From Hyperoodon ampullatus (Eukaryota > Chordata > Mammalia > Artiodactyla > Ziphiidae): 64,000 nt of DNA. The position numbers were made by a program, and so were the translations under genes. The notes beneath the pieces were generated by a model. It was not told where the DNA came from, made no database searches, and was given only the letters and a program-made list of their open reading frames with translations. Shown one piece after another: positions 11,180 through 23,689 of this stretch. Where the stretch lies: contig OX457068.1 of assembly GCA_949752795.1 (NCBI GenBank), forward strand, positions 59,523,582-59,587,581, written 5' to 3'. Positions within the stretch are counted from its first letter, which is position 1; each line of letters starts with the position of its first letter.

Positions 11180-12562
11180 TCCTCTCCTTTTTCACTTTAC
11201 TTAACTCTATCTGTCTCTATTAATTTATGAGAAACAGTTATCTACTGTGATCTTAAAGGGATGTTTTTATGTACGAGCAAAAATAGTCTAATATTATTGG
11301 TGTGAGGGCTGTTTTTGGTATGGATGCAGCCATATTTCTCCTCAAAGTGTGCTGGCCATTATTCCCTTGATAGAGTGTTTTATTGGTGTTGTGGTGTCCA
11401 GAGCTTTCACTGGATGTTGGATGGGGTCTCCTTTTTGTTCTATGGCTCACACAGCCCTGTTGGGGGTGTGGTCTGCTCCAAAGTCATTGGAGTAGAAGCC
11501 CTGGGGTTTGTGTTCAATAAGGCTCTGTTGGCCTTAAGTGCATGCTCTGTCCCAAAGGAACTAAGCATTAAAACTAGAGGCTTGTATGGTCATAGCAAAC
11601 CCATACGTTGACAGTGCAGACATCCACAATTCTGCCCAGAATTAGTCCAAGGTCACTTCCTGTTCTTCATTTTTTCCCCAGATCTAGTAATAGGCTGGTG
11701 CTGGGGGGCAGGACACTGTGGTTGCAGGAATCAGGGTGGTCATGTTGCTTCCTTGGACCTGGACTGCCTTTGTGGCAGGCCTTTCCCAGGACCTATCTGC
11801 CCCAGATCCTGATCTAAGCTGCAGTGTGGGGTAGGCAGAGCATGAGTGCTTATACCAGGAACCAAACCACTGTATACTCCTGTCCAAGGGCTGTCTTCCC
11901 TAGATGTGTTCTTCTGTGGTGCTACACTATGTGTGCACCAACAAAATCCACCACTGTTGGGCACAATCCCACCGTGTGAGAATTGATAATGTGCTCTGAA
12001 GGTGAACCCATACCTGATGTGCGCATGCTGGCAATGAGCTCCAAGGTTTGGCTCAGAACACACCCCAGGACCTCCAGGTTGTCTCTGCACAGCTAGACCA
12101 AGTCCTCTTCCAGGGCCTGTCTGCCCAATATTCAGTGCCTAGGTGCTGCACATACTAATAGCCCTGTCCAGTGCATATTTCAGGCTGGGAAGTGCAGCGA
12201 GATTTCAACCATCAGAGCCAGTCTAGCAAACCAGCATTTGTGCACTCCTCTTGAGCAGAGTGCAGGCTCCTCCAGCCCCTCTATCTGTCCCAGTGGACAT
12301 CCCAACAGATAAAGTGTCTCTCCAGTGCAAGGTTGTGCCTGTATTTACCTTCCCTCTTTCACAGATCCCTCCCAGGGGCCCTAGTTCCATCCTGATGTCT
12401 TTTTTCTCCCATCCTACCTGGTTTTGCACTTTTTGTTGTATAAGAGGTCTCATGCCCATCTCCTGTTGGTTTTTTGGGAGAATTCTTCTATATGTAGATG
12501 TATTTTTAATGCATTGTTGGGGGAGGCAAACTCCACATCCTCCCACTCTGCCATCTTGATCC

Positions 12563-13006
12563 TCTCATCATGACTATTTCTATAGATGCACAAAATCTAT
12601 GTTTACTAGACTGTATTGGAGATTAAAACAATAATGTCTAGAGCAGGTAGTATGTATCATTTCTTCTAGGACACTGAATTTTTTTAAATAATATGTTTCT
12701 ATTTTCTGTGTCAGGTGAAGTAAATGTTACCTAGATGTTGACTTCTTATCAGGAAATCCAGCTTAATATTGACATCAAGAAATGTGAAAAACATTTGTGT
12801 TTTTCAAACAGACATTCCTTGCTTTCTCAAAGATATTTTCTCCTAAAAGCATGCAAATAGAAAAGAGTCTTTCTATATTCAGGTCCAATTTCATACTCAC
12901 CTCCAGCATATTGCACTTCATGGACAGTTAAACATTCTGTTTTTTAAGTTAATACTGTGGATAATTATTTTACATTGCTAATATTTAACTTGCTAATTTC
13001 AACCTT
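12563..13006. other. Single-copy-looking sequence
   Basis: AT-rich, no ORF, no repeat family recognised. Confidence 0.6.
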
Positions 13007-13044
13007 CCAGGTTATTTTATTTTATTTATTATTATTATTATTTT

Positions 13045-13244
13045 TATTTTTTTGCAATACGTGAGCCTCTCACTCTTGTGGCCTCTCCCGTTGTGGAGCA
13101 CAGGCTCCGGACACACAGGCTCAGCAGCCATGGCTCACGGGTCCAGCAGCTCTGTGGCATGTGGGGTCTTCCTGGATCGGGGCACGAACCCGTGTCCCCT
13201 GCATCAACAGGCGGACTCTCAACCACTGTGCCACCAGGGAAGCC
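13045..13244 (-). mobile_element. CHR-type SINE
   Basis: Antisense CHR SINE with a T- and ATT-rich tail (13012-13051) and 'ccaccagggaagcccc' at its 5' end. A diverged duplication, 'ccaggttattttat' at 13007 and 'ccaggctgatatttta' at 13245, flanks it. Confidence 0.93.
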
Positions 13245-13259
13245 CCAGGCTGATATTTT

Positions 13260-13640
13260 AAATCATAATCTGGCCTCATCCCATTCCTCTAACCATATCT
13301 CTGCTCTCCACAAACCCAAGCTCTCTAAAAGCCTAAACTCTCCACATACTGAGACAGTTCTCTCTCTGACCACTCTGTTTGCCAGGTGTGTTCTTGCTTC
13401 TAGATCTTTGCCAAAGCCTGGTCTATTTCCTTCAACAAGTTGTCCTTCCAGGTATAGCTAAATTCCCACCTTTACAAGAAAACCTTTCCTGATCACTGCA
13501 ACCTCTATAAATCTATAACCTCTGAATTTCAGAAACTCTAAAATTTGTTTTTATGGATATGTTCAACATCCCCCAATAGCTTTTAAGTTCCCTTAAACCA
13601 CATTGATACTTGTCTTTTTTACATGGCAAATATTACTGGT
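13260..13640. repeat. Possible L2 3'-end remnant
   Basis: The succession 'ccaaagcctggtctatttcc', 'cctttacaagaaaacctttc' and 'ctgatcactgcaacc' resembles the 'aagccttccctgatc' region of LINE-2 3' ends. Heavily diverged; the family call is tentative. Confidence 0.4.
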
Positions 13641-15204
13641 TCCAAATACTATCTAGCACACCCTAACTTCCATAAGAGGCCAGAAACAAGTATGGATACA
13701 AAGTTGAGGCAAAACTAGGAGAAGGGTGAGGGGCATCCAGAACCCCTGCTCTTTCAGACATTACTGGCCTCAGCAATGGAGCTTTGGGCCCAGGAGAGAG
13801 TCTCAGATTTTCTTTCTTAATATTCTTCTGATTTGTTTCGCTATGACTATGCCCCTTTTACCTGAACTGCATCAGTCTTTGTTTGGAGGCACCTGTAGAG
13901 CCAAGGGAGGCCAGTGTACAGTCTAGGAAGGGACATGGACAATCTAAACGGTGTGCCTTGGCTGAACTTTGGGATACACGCCATAATTAAAAGTAATTCC
14001 AGTGACAGAACAAAGCCAAGTCAGATATATTGCATTCTGTTTGGATACTTAGCATTCTCTCTCAGATAAGCATCAAAGATAATTTGTTTCACTTAAAAAT
14101 AAACCAAGTGTCTTGAAGTAGCTTTATAAATATTTTTATAAGTGAGTCTCAGATTATTTATAGAAATTTAAAGCCTTATAATAATCGAATTCAATCCTTT
14201 AACTTTCTCTCAAATGAAAAACTAAAAAACAAAACAAAGGGTTTGTAAAAGTCACTCATGTTCATGTGTTAGCGGAACGCTGGAGTTAAGGACACTTGTG
14301 TGTGTGGTATTTTATTTCTATTTTGGAGTTGTGTGGTTTTGACCTATAAAACTGGAAATAAGACAAAGATTATTGAACTGAAAAATCAGAAAGGATTTAT
14401 TGGGTGCAATGTAATTACTATATTTCTAATCCACTGTGAAATTTTTGGTGGCCAAGAGACTAAACATAAGAAAATGTGCATCACCCTGATGCTTTCATCT
14501 GTATTAAGACAAAACTTATTTGAAATGGAAAATTTCCAAGTTTTTCTATAGGACTGAAAAGATGTCCAACAGTCATCTGTAAGTGGATCTGTGATGAAAA
14601 CTAAAGCCACGGAGTAACTGCAAGTTTGGAAAATGTGATTTATGACAAGTGAGTCCAAAGGCAGATGCTTCCCCATCTCTGAACTCAATGCTATTTTTCC
14701 ATTTTGTATTCTCAGCTCCAGCAGCATGTTTAAGCAAGCTAGAGATATACTATGTTTAAAAGTAAGTTTGGAATGTATAATCTGGTTTCATCAGGCTCAC
14801 TATAGGTCAATGAATTCGTTTTTGCACTTCTTATCTACCAAGAAAATGAGGTATCTTCCATGTTTGAATTTCAAAACTCTTGTCAAGTTAGAATATGAGA
14901 AAGACTCCTGAGCTTTAGTACGCTGGTTCAGCTTTTTAAAAATTGCCTTCTGTCATATGCCTGTCTCCTGTCACAGAGATGGCAAACATCATTCACTATC
15001 ATCACAAGTGAGATAAAAATGTTTTTAGATATTACAACTTCAACAAAATATTTGTTAATTTCCATCTCAAAAAAAAAATCAAAGAGAGGGAACTGAGGCA
15101 TAAAGCTTTAAATTTCACTTATTATTCACCACATTCAGTTCTTATTTTTCTATTTATTTATTAGGAACTAAGATTCCTGTGTCCCATTGCCTTTGAGGCC
15201 ACCA
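13641..15204. other. Single-copy-looking sequence
   Basis: No coding frame longer than about 110 codons, no splice-flanked exon that I can support and no repeat recognised. The frames at 14300-14911 on both strands lack protein-like composition or known motifs. Confidence 0.55.
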
Positions 15205-15440
15205 ATCTTTATTGAGTTCTTACCCTGTGTCAGAACACCTTCGTCTGTTAGAGAATGTATGCACATTTCCTAATTCTTCACCTCATCTCTGCAAAGGCAA
15301 GTTATTTAATGCCCATTCTACTGATGAGAGCAATGAGTTCCAAGGAGGGTCTAAGTGTATTGCCCAAGGCCACACACCTGGTAAAGGATAAATGTAGAAC
15401 TTGAATCCAAAACTTTCTGATTCCTCACACAATCCTGTCT
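15205..15440 (-). repeat. MIR SINE
   Basis: Antisense MIR: 'tattgagttcttaccctgtg', 'cccattctactgatgagag', 'tgcccaaggccacacacctgg' and 'gaacttgaatcc' occur in the expected order. Confidence 0.9.
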
Positions 15441-15959
15441 CTTAGTTATTGGTTCTGAGTTTCACAATTAGGTAGGCTTTTTGTGGAACATTTGAATGTT
15501 TGATCACACTGACACAGACATATAGCCCAGAGCAACCTCAAGCTAAATGACAAAATACCTACCTCCCCCTTTACTGAATTCCTGCTGCTTTGTTTTTTCT
15601 GCCATTAGATTTGAAAAACTAACATTGACAATAAAACACTAATTTTGTTTTTCAAAACCCATTATATGCATATTTCATTTGATACTTTCAAAAGCAAAGT
15701 AGAAAGGGGAACTCTAAGTCTCCCAATTTACTTCAGAGTAAACGTCTTAAAATCCAAAGCAACTGATCGGTGACTGACTTAAGATCACTTGTTGTCACTC
15801 ACTTACTTGCTCTAAGGACAGTACTCTTATTTCCATCATGTCCTATGTACTTTCCTGTGGGTACTTTTTCTTAAAGACATGACCATATAGCTTATTATCC
15901 AAACCAGGACACTCTTTAAAAAGAAAGGAGGTTCTTTTAATAATTAAGGTAGAGAACTA
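15441..15959. other. Single-copy-looking sequence
   Basis: No gene or repeat seen. The left flank of L1-E shows no clear target duplication. Confidence 0.5.
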
Positions 15960-16572
15960 ATGCCCCAAATATACTGGGAAGGCTACTTCAACTGCTGAGG
16001 TAGAGCTGTAGAGGCCCAATCCCAAGTTGGCCACAAACAAACGGCTGGAAACCTGATTCTTTTATGACTTGCCCATCCTCCAGTCGTGTGACTGACAGGG
16101 TCCTGGTGCTCTGGCCGGGTGTCAGGCCTGAGCCTCTGACACGGGAGAATTGAGTTCTGGACATTGGACCACCAGAGACTGCACTTCCCCACGTAATAAC
16201 AATTGGTGAGAGCTCTCCTAGAGATCTCCTTCTCAATGCAAAGACCCAGCTCCACTCAACCACCAGCACACTCTAGTGCTGGCCACGCCATGCCAAACAA
16301 CTAGCAAGACAGGAACACACTCACATCCATTAACAGAGAGGCTGCCTAAAACCATAATAAGTTCATGGACAAACCACTGGACATGGTACAGCCCATCAGA
16401 AAGACAAGATCCAGCCTTATCCACCAGAACACAGGCACCACTCCCCTCCACCAGGAAGCTTACACACCCCAATGAACCAACCTTACCCACTGGGGGCAGA
16501 CACACACAAAAAATGGGAACTATGAACCTGCAGCCTGTGAAAAGGAGACCCTAAACACATAAGTTAAGCTAA
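15960..16572 (+). promoter_or_regulatory. L1-E 5' UTR, 3' part
   Basis: Matches the ORF1-proximal part of the L1-A and L1-B 5' UTRs on the opposite strand: 'acccagctccactcaac', 'ccaaacaactagcaagacag', 'aagacaagatccagcc' and 'gggaactatgaacctgcag'. The upstream promoter part is missing. Confidence 0.85.
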
Positions 16573-17502
16573 ATGAAAAACAGAGAAATATACAGCAGAT
16601 GAAGGAGCAAGTAAAAACACACCAGACCAAACAAATGAAGAAGAAATAGTCTACCTGGAAAGGAATTCAGATTAATGATAGTAAAGATCATCCAAAATCT
16701 TGGAAATAGAATGGAGAAAATACAAGAAACGTTTAATAAGGAACTGGAAGAACTAAAGAGCAAACAAACAATTATGAACAACACAATAAATGAAACTAAA
16801 AATTCTCTAGAAGGAAGTAATAGTAGAATAACTGAGGCAGAAGAGCAGATAACTGACCCAGAAGATCAAATAGTGGAAATAACTACCACAGAGCATGTTT
16901 TAGACATAAAAGGGGAAGTCGACAGTAACAAAATAATAGCAGGGGACTTTTTAACATAAAGAAAAAACAATGAAATGAATGGAGGACAGTCTCACAGACC
17001 TCTGGGACAACACTGAACACAGTAACATTCGAATTATAAGGGTCCCAGAAGAAGAAAAGAAAAGGAAAGGGACTGAGAAAATATTTGAGGAGATTATAGT
17101 TGAAAACTTCCCTAATATGGGAAAGGAAATACTCAAAAGTGCAGGAAGCACAGAGAGTCCCATACAGGATAAATCCAAGGAAAAACATTCCAAGACACAT
17201 ATTAATCAAGCTATCACAAATTAAATCCAAAGAAAAAGTATTAAAAGCAGCAAGGGAAAAGCAACAAATAACATACAAGCGAAACAGCTGATCTTTCAGC
17301 AGAAATTCTGCAAACCAGAATGGAGTGGCAGGACATATTTCAAGTGATGAAAGGGAAAAACCTACAGCCAAAATTACCCTACTCAGCGAGTATCTCATTA
17401 AGATTTGATGGAGAAATTATAACATTGACAGACAAGCAAAAGCTGAGAGAATTCAGCACCAACAAGCCAGCTTTATAACAAATGCTAAAGGAACTTTTCT
17501 AG
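16573..17502 (+). pseudogene. L1-E ORF1, broken, with inserted ORF2 segment
   Basis: Degenerate ORF1. ATG at 16573 (MKNREIYSR then stop), natural stop TAG at 17500-17502. The coiled coil (NRMEKIQETFNKELEELKSK) is in the frame 16675-16959 and the RRM (IRVPEEEKKRKGTEKIFEE) in 16979-17224. At 16895-16955 the frame changes into DIKGEVDSNKIIAGDF, an endonuclease motif of ORF2, and then returns to ORF1 sequence. The DSISKIQ insertion seen in L1-A and L1-D is absent. Confidence 0.92.
16895..16955 (+). repeat. ORF2-derived ~60-nt insertion within ORF1
   Basis: 'aaaaggggaagtcgacagta' and 'ataatagcaggggacttt' correspond to ORF2 endonuclease codons (KGEIDSN..IIVGDF), found in the proper place of the same element at about 17955-18000. 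The inserted copy has 'tcgacag' and 'ggggacttt', matching L1-D better than L1-E's own ORF2 ('ttgacag', 'gggggacgtt'). Confidence 0.85.
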
Positions 17503-17560
17503 GCAGGAAACGCAAGAGAAGGAAAAAGCCTACTATAACAAACCCCCGAAAATTAAGAAA

Positions 17561-20500
17561 ATGATAAAAGGAACATACGTATTGATAACTACCTTAAATG
17601 TAAATGGATTAAATGCTCCAATCAAAAGACATAGACTAGCTGAATTGATAAAAAAAAAACAAGACCAATATATATGTTATCTGCAAGAGACACAATTCAG
17701 ACCTAGGGACACATACAGATGAAAGTGAGGGAATGGAAAAAGATTTTCCATGCAAATGGAAATCAAGAGTGCTGGAGTAGCAATTCTCAAATCAGACAAC
17801 ATAGACTTTAAAAGAAAGTCTATTTATTACAAGAGACAAAGAAGGACTCTACACAATGATCAAGGGGTCAATCCAAGAAGATATAACAATTGTAAATAAT
17901 TATGCACCCAACATAGGAGCACCTCAATACATAAGGCAAATGCTAACAGCCACAAAAGGGGAAATTGACAGTAACACAATAATACTGGGGGACGTTAACA
18001 CCTCACTTTCACCAATGGACAGATCATCCAAAATGAAAATGAAGTAGGAAACACAAGCTATAAATGATACATTAAATTTACATTGGTAAATTTAAGAAAA
18101 TTGAAATCCTATCAAATATCTTTTCCGACCACAATGCTATGAGACTAGATATCAATCACAGGAAAAAATCTGTAAAAAACACAAACCCATGGAGGCTAAA
18201 CAATACACTACTTAATAACCAAGAGATCACTGAAGAAATCAAAGAGGAAATCAAAAATACCTAAGACAAATGACAATGAAAACACAAGGAAAAAGAAACC
18301 TATGGGATGCAGCAAAAGTACATCTAAGAGGGAAGTTTATAGCAATACAATCCTACCTCAGGAAACAAGAAAAATCTCAAATGAACAACCTGACCTTACA
18401 TCTAAAGCAATTAGAGAAAGAAGAATAAAAAACCAAAAGTTGGCACAGGGAAAGAAATCATTATACTCCAAATAAGATGTTTTTTAAAAAAAAAGAAATA
18501 AATGAAAAATAAATGAAGGAGACAATAGTAAAAATCCGTAAAACTAATAGATGGTTCTTTGAGAAGATAAGCACAATTGATAAACCATTAGCCAGACTCT
18601 TCATGAAAAAAAAAAGGGGGGGGTGGAAAAGACTCAGATCAACAGAATTTGAAATGAAAAAGGAGAAGTAAAAACTGACATTGCAGAAATACAAAGGATT
18701 ATGAGAGATTACTGCAAGAAAACATATGCCAATAAAATGGACAACCTAGAAGAAATGGACAAATTCTCAGAAAAGCACAACTTTCTGAGACTGAAACAGG
18801 AAGCATTAGAAATATAAACAGAACAGTCACAAGCACTGAAATTGAAACTGTGATTAAATATCTTAAAACTAACAAAAGCCCAGGACCAGATGGCTTCACC
18901 ACAAATTCTACCAAACTTTTAGAGAACAGCTAACACCTATCCTTCTCAAATTCTTCCAAAATATAGCAGAGGGAGGAAACTCCCCAATGCATACTACAAG
19001 GCCACCATCACTGTTACCAAAATCAAATCAGAAAACTACAGGCCAATATCACTGATGAACATAGATGCAAAAATCCTCAAGGAAAATGTGAGCAAGCAGA
19101 ATCCAACAGAGCATTAACAGGATCATACACCACGATCAAGTTAAGCCCAGAAATGCAAGGATTCTTCAATGTAAGCAAATCAATCAATGTGATACATCAT
19201 ATTAACAAATTGAGGGATAAAAACCATATTCTAATCTTAATAGATGCAGAAAAGGCTTTCAAAATTTCAACACCCATTTATGATAAAAGCCCTCCAGAAA
19301 CTAGGCACAGAGGGAAGTAACCTCAACATAATAAAGGCCATATATGACAAAACCCACATCCAACATTGTTTTCAATGGTGAAAATTTGAAAGCATTTCCA
19401 CTAAGATCATCAACAAGACAAGGTTGCCCACTCTCACCACTATTATTCAACATAGTTTTGGAAGTTTTAGCCACAGCAATCAAAGAAGAAAAAGAAATAA
19501 AAGAATCCAAACAGGAAAAGAAAAAGTAAAAGTGTCACTGTTTGCAGATGACATGATACTATACATAGATAATCCTAAAGATGCTACCAGAAAGCTACTA
19601 GAAGTCATCAATTAATTTGGTAAAGTAGCAGGATACAAAATTAATGCACAGAAATCTCTGGCATTCCTATACACTAATGATGAAATATCTGAAAGAGAAA
19701 TTAAGGAAATATTCCCATTTACCATTGCAAAAAAAGCAAAAAATACCTAATAATAAACCTACCTAATGAGACAAAAGACCTGTATGCAGAAAACTGTAAG
19801 ACACTGATGAAAGAAATTAAAGATGATACAAATAAATGGAGAGATATACCATGTTCTTGGATTGGAAGAATCAACATAGTGAAAATGACTATACTACCCA
19901 AAGCAATCTACAGATTCAATGGAATCCCTATCAAACTACCAATGGTATTTTTCAGAGAACTAGAACAAAAAATTTCACAATTTGTATGGAAACACAAAAG
20001 ACCCCAAATAGCCAAAGCAATCTTGAGAATGGAAAAGGGAGTTGGAGGAATCAGTCTCCCTGACTTCAGACTTTACTACAAAGCTACAGTAATCAAGACA
20101 GTATGGTACTGGCACAAAAACAGAATTACAGATCAGTGGAACAGGATAGAAAGCCCAGAGATAAACCCACACGCATATGGTCACCTTATTTTTGATAAAG
20201 GAGGCAAGAATATACAATGGAGAAAATACCGCCTCTTCAATAAGTGGTGCTTGGAAAACTGGACAGCTATATGTAAAAGAGTGAAATTAGAACACTCCCT
20301 AATACCATATACAAAAATAAACTCAAAATTTATTAAAGACCTAAATGTAAGGCCAGACACTTTAAAACTCTTAGAGGAAAACACAGGCAGAACACTGTAT
20401 AACTTAAACTACAGCAAGATCCATTTTGACTCAACTCCTAGAGAAATAGAAATAAAAACAAAAATAAACAAATGGGACCTAATGAAATTTAAAAGCTTTT

Positions 20501-21234
20501 CCACAGTACAGGAAACCATAAAAAAGATGAAAAGACAACACTCAGAATGGGAGAAAATATTTGCAAATGAAGTAACTGACAGAGGATTAATCTCTAAAAT
20601 ATACAAGTAGCTCATGCAGCTCAATATCAAAAAAAAAAAAAAAATCCAAAAATGGGCCAAAGACCTAAACAGACATTTCTCCAAAGTATATATACAGATT
20701 GCCAACAAACACATGAAAAATGCTCAACATCACTAATCATTAGAGAAATGCAAATCAAAACTGCAATGAGGTATCACTTCACACTGGTCAGAATGGCCAT
20801 CATCAAAAATTCACAAATAATAAATGCTAGAGACAGAGTGGAGAAAAGGAAACAGTCTTGCACTTTTTGTGGGAATGTAAATTGATACAGCCACTCTGGA
20901 GAGCAGTATGGAGGTTCTTTAAAAAACTGAAAAAGGAGCTATGATATTACCAGGAATCCCACTACTAGGCATATACCCTGAGAAAACCATAATTCAAAAA
21001 AGGTCATGTATCAAAATATTCATTGCAGCACTATTTACAATAGCCAAGGTATGGAAGCAACCTAAGTGTCCATCAACAGATGAATGGATAAAGAAAGTGT
21101 GGCACATATATACAATGGAATATTACTCAGGCATTAAAAGAAACGAAACTGAGTTATTTGTAGTGAGGTGGATGGACCTAGAGTCTGTCATACAAAGTGA
21201 AGTAAGTCAGAAAGTGAAAAACAAATACCATATG

Positions 21235-21273
<39 letters not shown>

Positions 21274-21288
21274 AATCTAAAAAAATAA
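17561..21288 (+). pseudogene. L1-E ORF2, broken
   Basis: Degenerate endonuclease/RT. Starts MIKGTYVLITTLNVNG at 17561, with a frameshift and stop after FRPRDTYR. About 140 nt are missing near 18075 (from 'gatacattaaa' to 'tggtaaatttaag'), removing the endonuclease stretch around the HGTF/IDH motif. Later open pieces: 19424-19615 (RT motif C FADD intact), 19807-20610 (267 codons, [17 protein letters not shown] to [10 protein letters not shown]) and 20941-21288 (FIAALFTIAKVWKQPKCPS to the C-terminus). The C-terminal Cys motif near 20850 is damaged. A (TA)n tract lies just before the end. Confidence 0.93.
21237..21271. repeat. (AT)n microsatellite
   Basis: About 17 AT units near the ORF2 3' end of L1-E. 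Confidence 0.95.
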
Positions 21289-21631
21289 AATTGTTCTGAA
21301 GAACCTAGGGGCAGGACAGGAATAAAGACAGAGATGTAGAGAATGGACTTGAGGACACAGGGAGCGGGAAGTGTAAGCTTGGATGAAGTGAGAGAGTGGC
21401 ATTGACATATCTGCACTACCAAATGTAAAATAGATAGCTAATGGGAAGCAGGCTTATAGCACAGGGAGATGACTGCGGTGCTTTGTGACCATGTAGATGG
21501 GTGGCATAGAGAGTGTGAGAGGGAGACACAAGAGGGAGGGGATATGGTGATATATGTATACATATAGCTGATTCACTCTGTTATACAGCAGAAACTACCA
21601 CAACATTGTAAAGCAATTATACTCCAATAAA

Positions 21632-21691
21632 GATGTTAATAAGTAAATAAATAAATAAGCAAACAAACAAACAAACAAACAAATAAATAAA
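21632..21691 (+). repeat. L1-E tail, AAAT/AAAC repeats
   Basis: Mixed (AAAT)n and (AAAC)n, the derivative of the original poly-A tail, beginning a few bases after AATAAA. Confidence 0.85.
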
Positions 21692-22110
21692 TCTAGCACG
21701 ACTGGAATAAACCCAGACTCCTGGGCAAAACTGAACAGATGATCACCTTAGTCTTAATGAACATAACGTTCTCTTTAAAAAAAAATATGACCCATTAGTA
21801 AAATGCCAGAAGTTACAGTGACATGTGATGGACACTGTTATGTAACAAAAGTAATCCAGTTTCCTCAGTAATTGATATAATAATTGTTGCATATTGGTCT
21901 ATTAACAGATATGTACTAATACTAGTCAGAAGCCTTCACAATAGTTTACTCTTTAGGCTTTTGAACTCATCCTTTTATAAAAGCACTTAGAATAATAATT
22001 ACAACATTTCTTGTGCCACCACATTTTATGATTTATATACCACTCTTGTAAGTAGCTAACATAATTATTTTTTAAACTATGTAATAATTTTCATGACAAT
22101 CACAATGATG
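21692..22110. other. Single-copy-looking sequence
   Basis: AT-rich, no gene or repeat recognised. Confidence 0.5.
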
Positions 22111-22111
22111 A

Positions 22112-22300
22112 TGGTTAATGTTTATTGAGCAACTACTATGTCCTAACTGCTTTAAATACATTCTGTCACTCAATCCTCTCAGTAACTAAGGACTGGGTAT
22201 TATTATTTTGTCTATATTATGTTACAAAGATGGAAACTGAGAGACAGAGGTATTATGACCTACTTGTCTCACTGCTGGTACATCTGATTTCCAATTTAAG
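22112..22300 (-). repeat. MIR SINE
   Basis: Antisense MIR: 'ttattgagcaactactatgt', 'cactcaatcctctcag', 'agatggaaactgagagacag'. Confidence 0.9.
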
Positions 22301-22349
22301 GGAGCAAAATATGTCACCACAAAATGTCTCTTTGGCATGCATATTATCT

Positions 22350-22800
22350 TGAGCTGCAAACAAGCCCAGAAAACTCAGGAAGAAACTTTGACATTTCACA
22401 TAACTGCCTAGGTAGAAGACCTGTTCCAGGAAGGGAGTTATCTCCATAGACAATTATAGTATGAAGTAGGTGTGTTAAAAACAGACAAATCTAGCAAAGT
22501 CTGTTTGTTAAAATTTCCCTCTGTGTCCCATTTTCTCTGCATGGCCCAGCAAACTTTTCTTTACCAAAAATTTGCTTTTCCATCTCCATGTGAATTGCCT
22601 TCTTCCCTTTGAGGTCTCAAGCCACTACCCCCAACATCCTCTTTTGTCTTTAGCTGAAGATGGTATTTAAAGTGAGGTTTTCAGCCTTTTTGGCAAGTTA
22701 GTTTTTCTGAGTGTCTCCCATGTATACCTGTTATTAAACCTTGAGTAATTTTCTTATGTCAATTAGTCTCATGTCAATTTAACTCTTAGACAAGTGAGAA
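22350..22800 (+). mobile_element. Probable ERVL-type solo LTR fragment
   Basis: LTR-like ending: 'tctcccatgtatacctgtta', then ATTAAA and 'tctcatgtcaatttaac', reminiscent of mammalian ERVL LTR R/U5 regions. No internal viral genes are present. Family and borders uncertain. Confidence 0.5.
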
Positions 22801-22869
22801 GAATCTAGAAAGGCAGAGGAACATTTCTTTCTTCCCAACGTAATTTATGTGCTCTTAACTGTTATATGT

Positions 22870-23010
22870 TATTAGTTCCTCCACACTGAGATAGATAGGG
22901 CATGTGTCATCTTACCTGTTTCTTTCACAGATGAACAAATTGAGGCACAGAAAGGCTGAGCACTTATGAAAAGTCTCCCTGTTACTAAGTGGGAGAGCTC
23001 TGTTTAAAAC
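22870..23010 (-). repeat. MIR fragment
   Basis: 'cacagatgaacaaattgagg', 'cacagaaaggctgag' and 'gttactaagtggga' match antisense MIR. Confidence 0.7.
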
Positions 23011-23639
23011 TCAGGTAATTTTATTACCTGCTTTCCTCTTTTGCCATGCAGTGCTTCATGAATAATTACTTTTAATCAACATAATAGCTCATGGGATCAT
23101 GCTCCAACACTTCAATGTGTACTTCAAGACCTACACCAGTTGGATTTACTCTTGCAATCCTTAACTTTTCTTATTTTCTTCCCCCCTCTCTTCCATCATG
23201 CAATATCTTTGAGTAACTGTTGTCTTCCTAGCTATAGGCTCAAGCAGTCTACTCAAAGACAATCTCCTGCTTAAGAGACACTCTGTTTAAGAGACTTACA
23301 ATCTGTTGAGGATTTCAGATCTATAAATCAAGAATTACTATAGCCTGTGCCATAATGATGTGGGAGAGAAACAGTGAGAGCAACTCCTATAGATGGAGAT
23401 GGAATGAGGAGGAAGATAAGAAAAAGAAATGAAAGAATGGAGGAAGAGGAAGTCTTTTTGAGGAAGTGTTATGGAAGTGCAGGAAGGCAGAAGGAGAAGA
23501 ATGGGAGAAGAGAGTCTCTGTAGAGGGACCTGTGGTCAGTGGCTAAAAGTGGCAAGTGGAACAAAAGAGGGAACAGATCTTGAGGGCCTTGTATAAAACA
23601 TTCTAGGATTTATACTTTATTGTGAAGTCTGGGCATGGA
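23011..23639. other. Low-repeat sequence with possible old repeat at right end
   Basis: Purine-rich around 23380-23540. From 23570 'gagggccttgtataaaaca' resembles the old interspersed repeat described at 43080-45140. No gene seen. Confidence 0.4.
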
Positions 23640-23689
23640 GATGACATTTCACTCCACAAAGGACAAACAAGAGCTGACCACAACAGAGG

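Larger units (their letters stand above)
10488..12562 (-). mobile_element. L1-C, ORF1 5' part and 5' UTR
   Basis: Continuation of old L1-C. 10488-10890 is antisense ORF1 coiled-coil coding sequence ('ttccattattctatcttcca' and similar). 11193-12562 is 5' UTR of an old type, ending in the sense start 'tcaagatggcagagtggg' at about 12558. The AAGATGG start shows the 5' end is complete. A CHR SINE interrupts it at 10971-11179. No ORF remains. The first eight bases, 10488-10495, are the right copy of the L1-B target duplication. Confidence 0.85.
15960..21691 (+). mobile_element. L1-E: near full-length LINE-1
   Basis: Plus-strand LINE-1 with partial 5' UTR (15960-16572), ORF1 (16573-17502), ORF2 (17561-21288), 3' UTR with AATAAA at 21626-21631, and a tail of AAAT and AAAC units. 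ORF2 begins MIKGTY. The 5' UTR starts inside the known UTR without the AAGATGG element, so the element is 5'-truncated within the UTR. No target duplication was found. It carries a foreign-looking ORF2 segment inside ORF1 (16895-16955) and has lost about 140 nt of the endonuclease region near 18075. Confidence 0.95.

Noticed and set aside
14300..14911. Overlapping frames on both strands as an exon pair
   Set aside because: Products have no recognisable domain and the frames include no convincing splice signals.
15960..21691. Target-site duplication for L1-E
   Set aside because: No matching sequence of 7 bp or more was found between the left flank (15900-15959) and the DNA after the tail (21692 onward).
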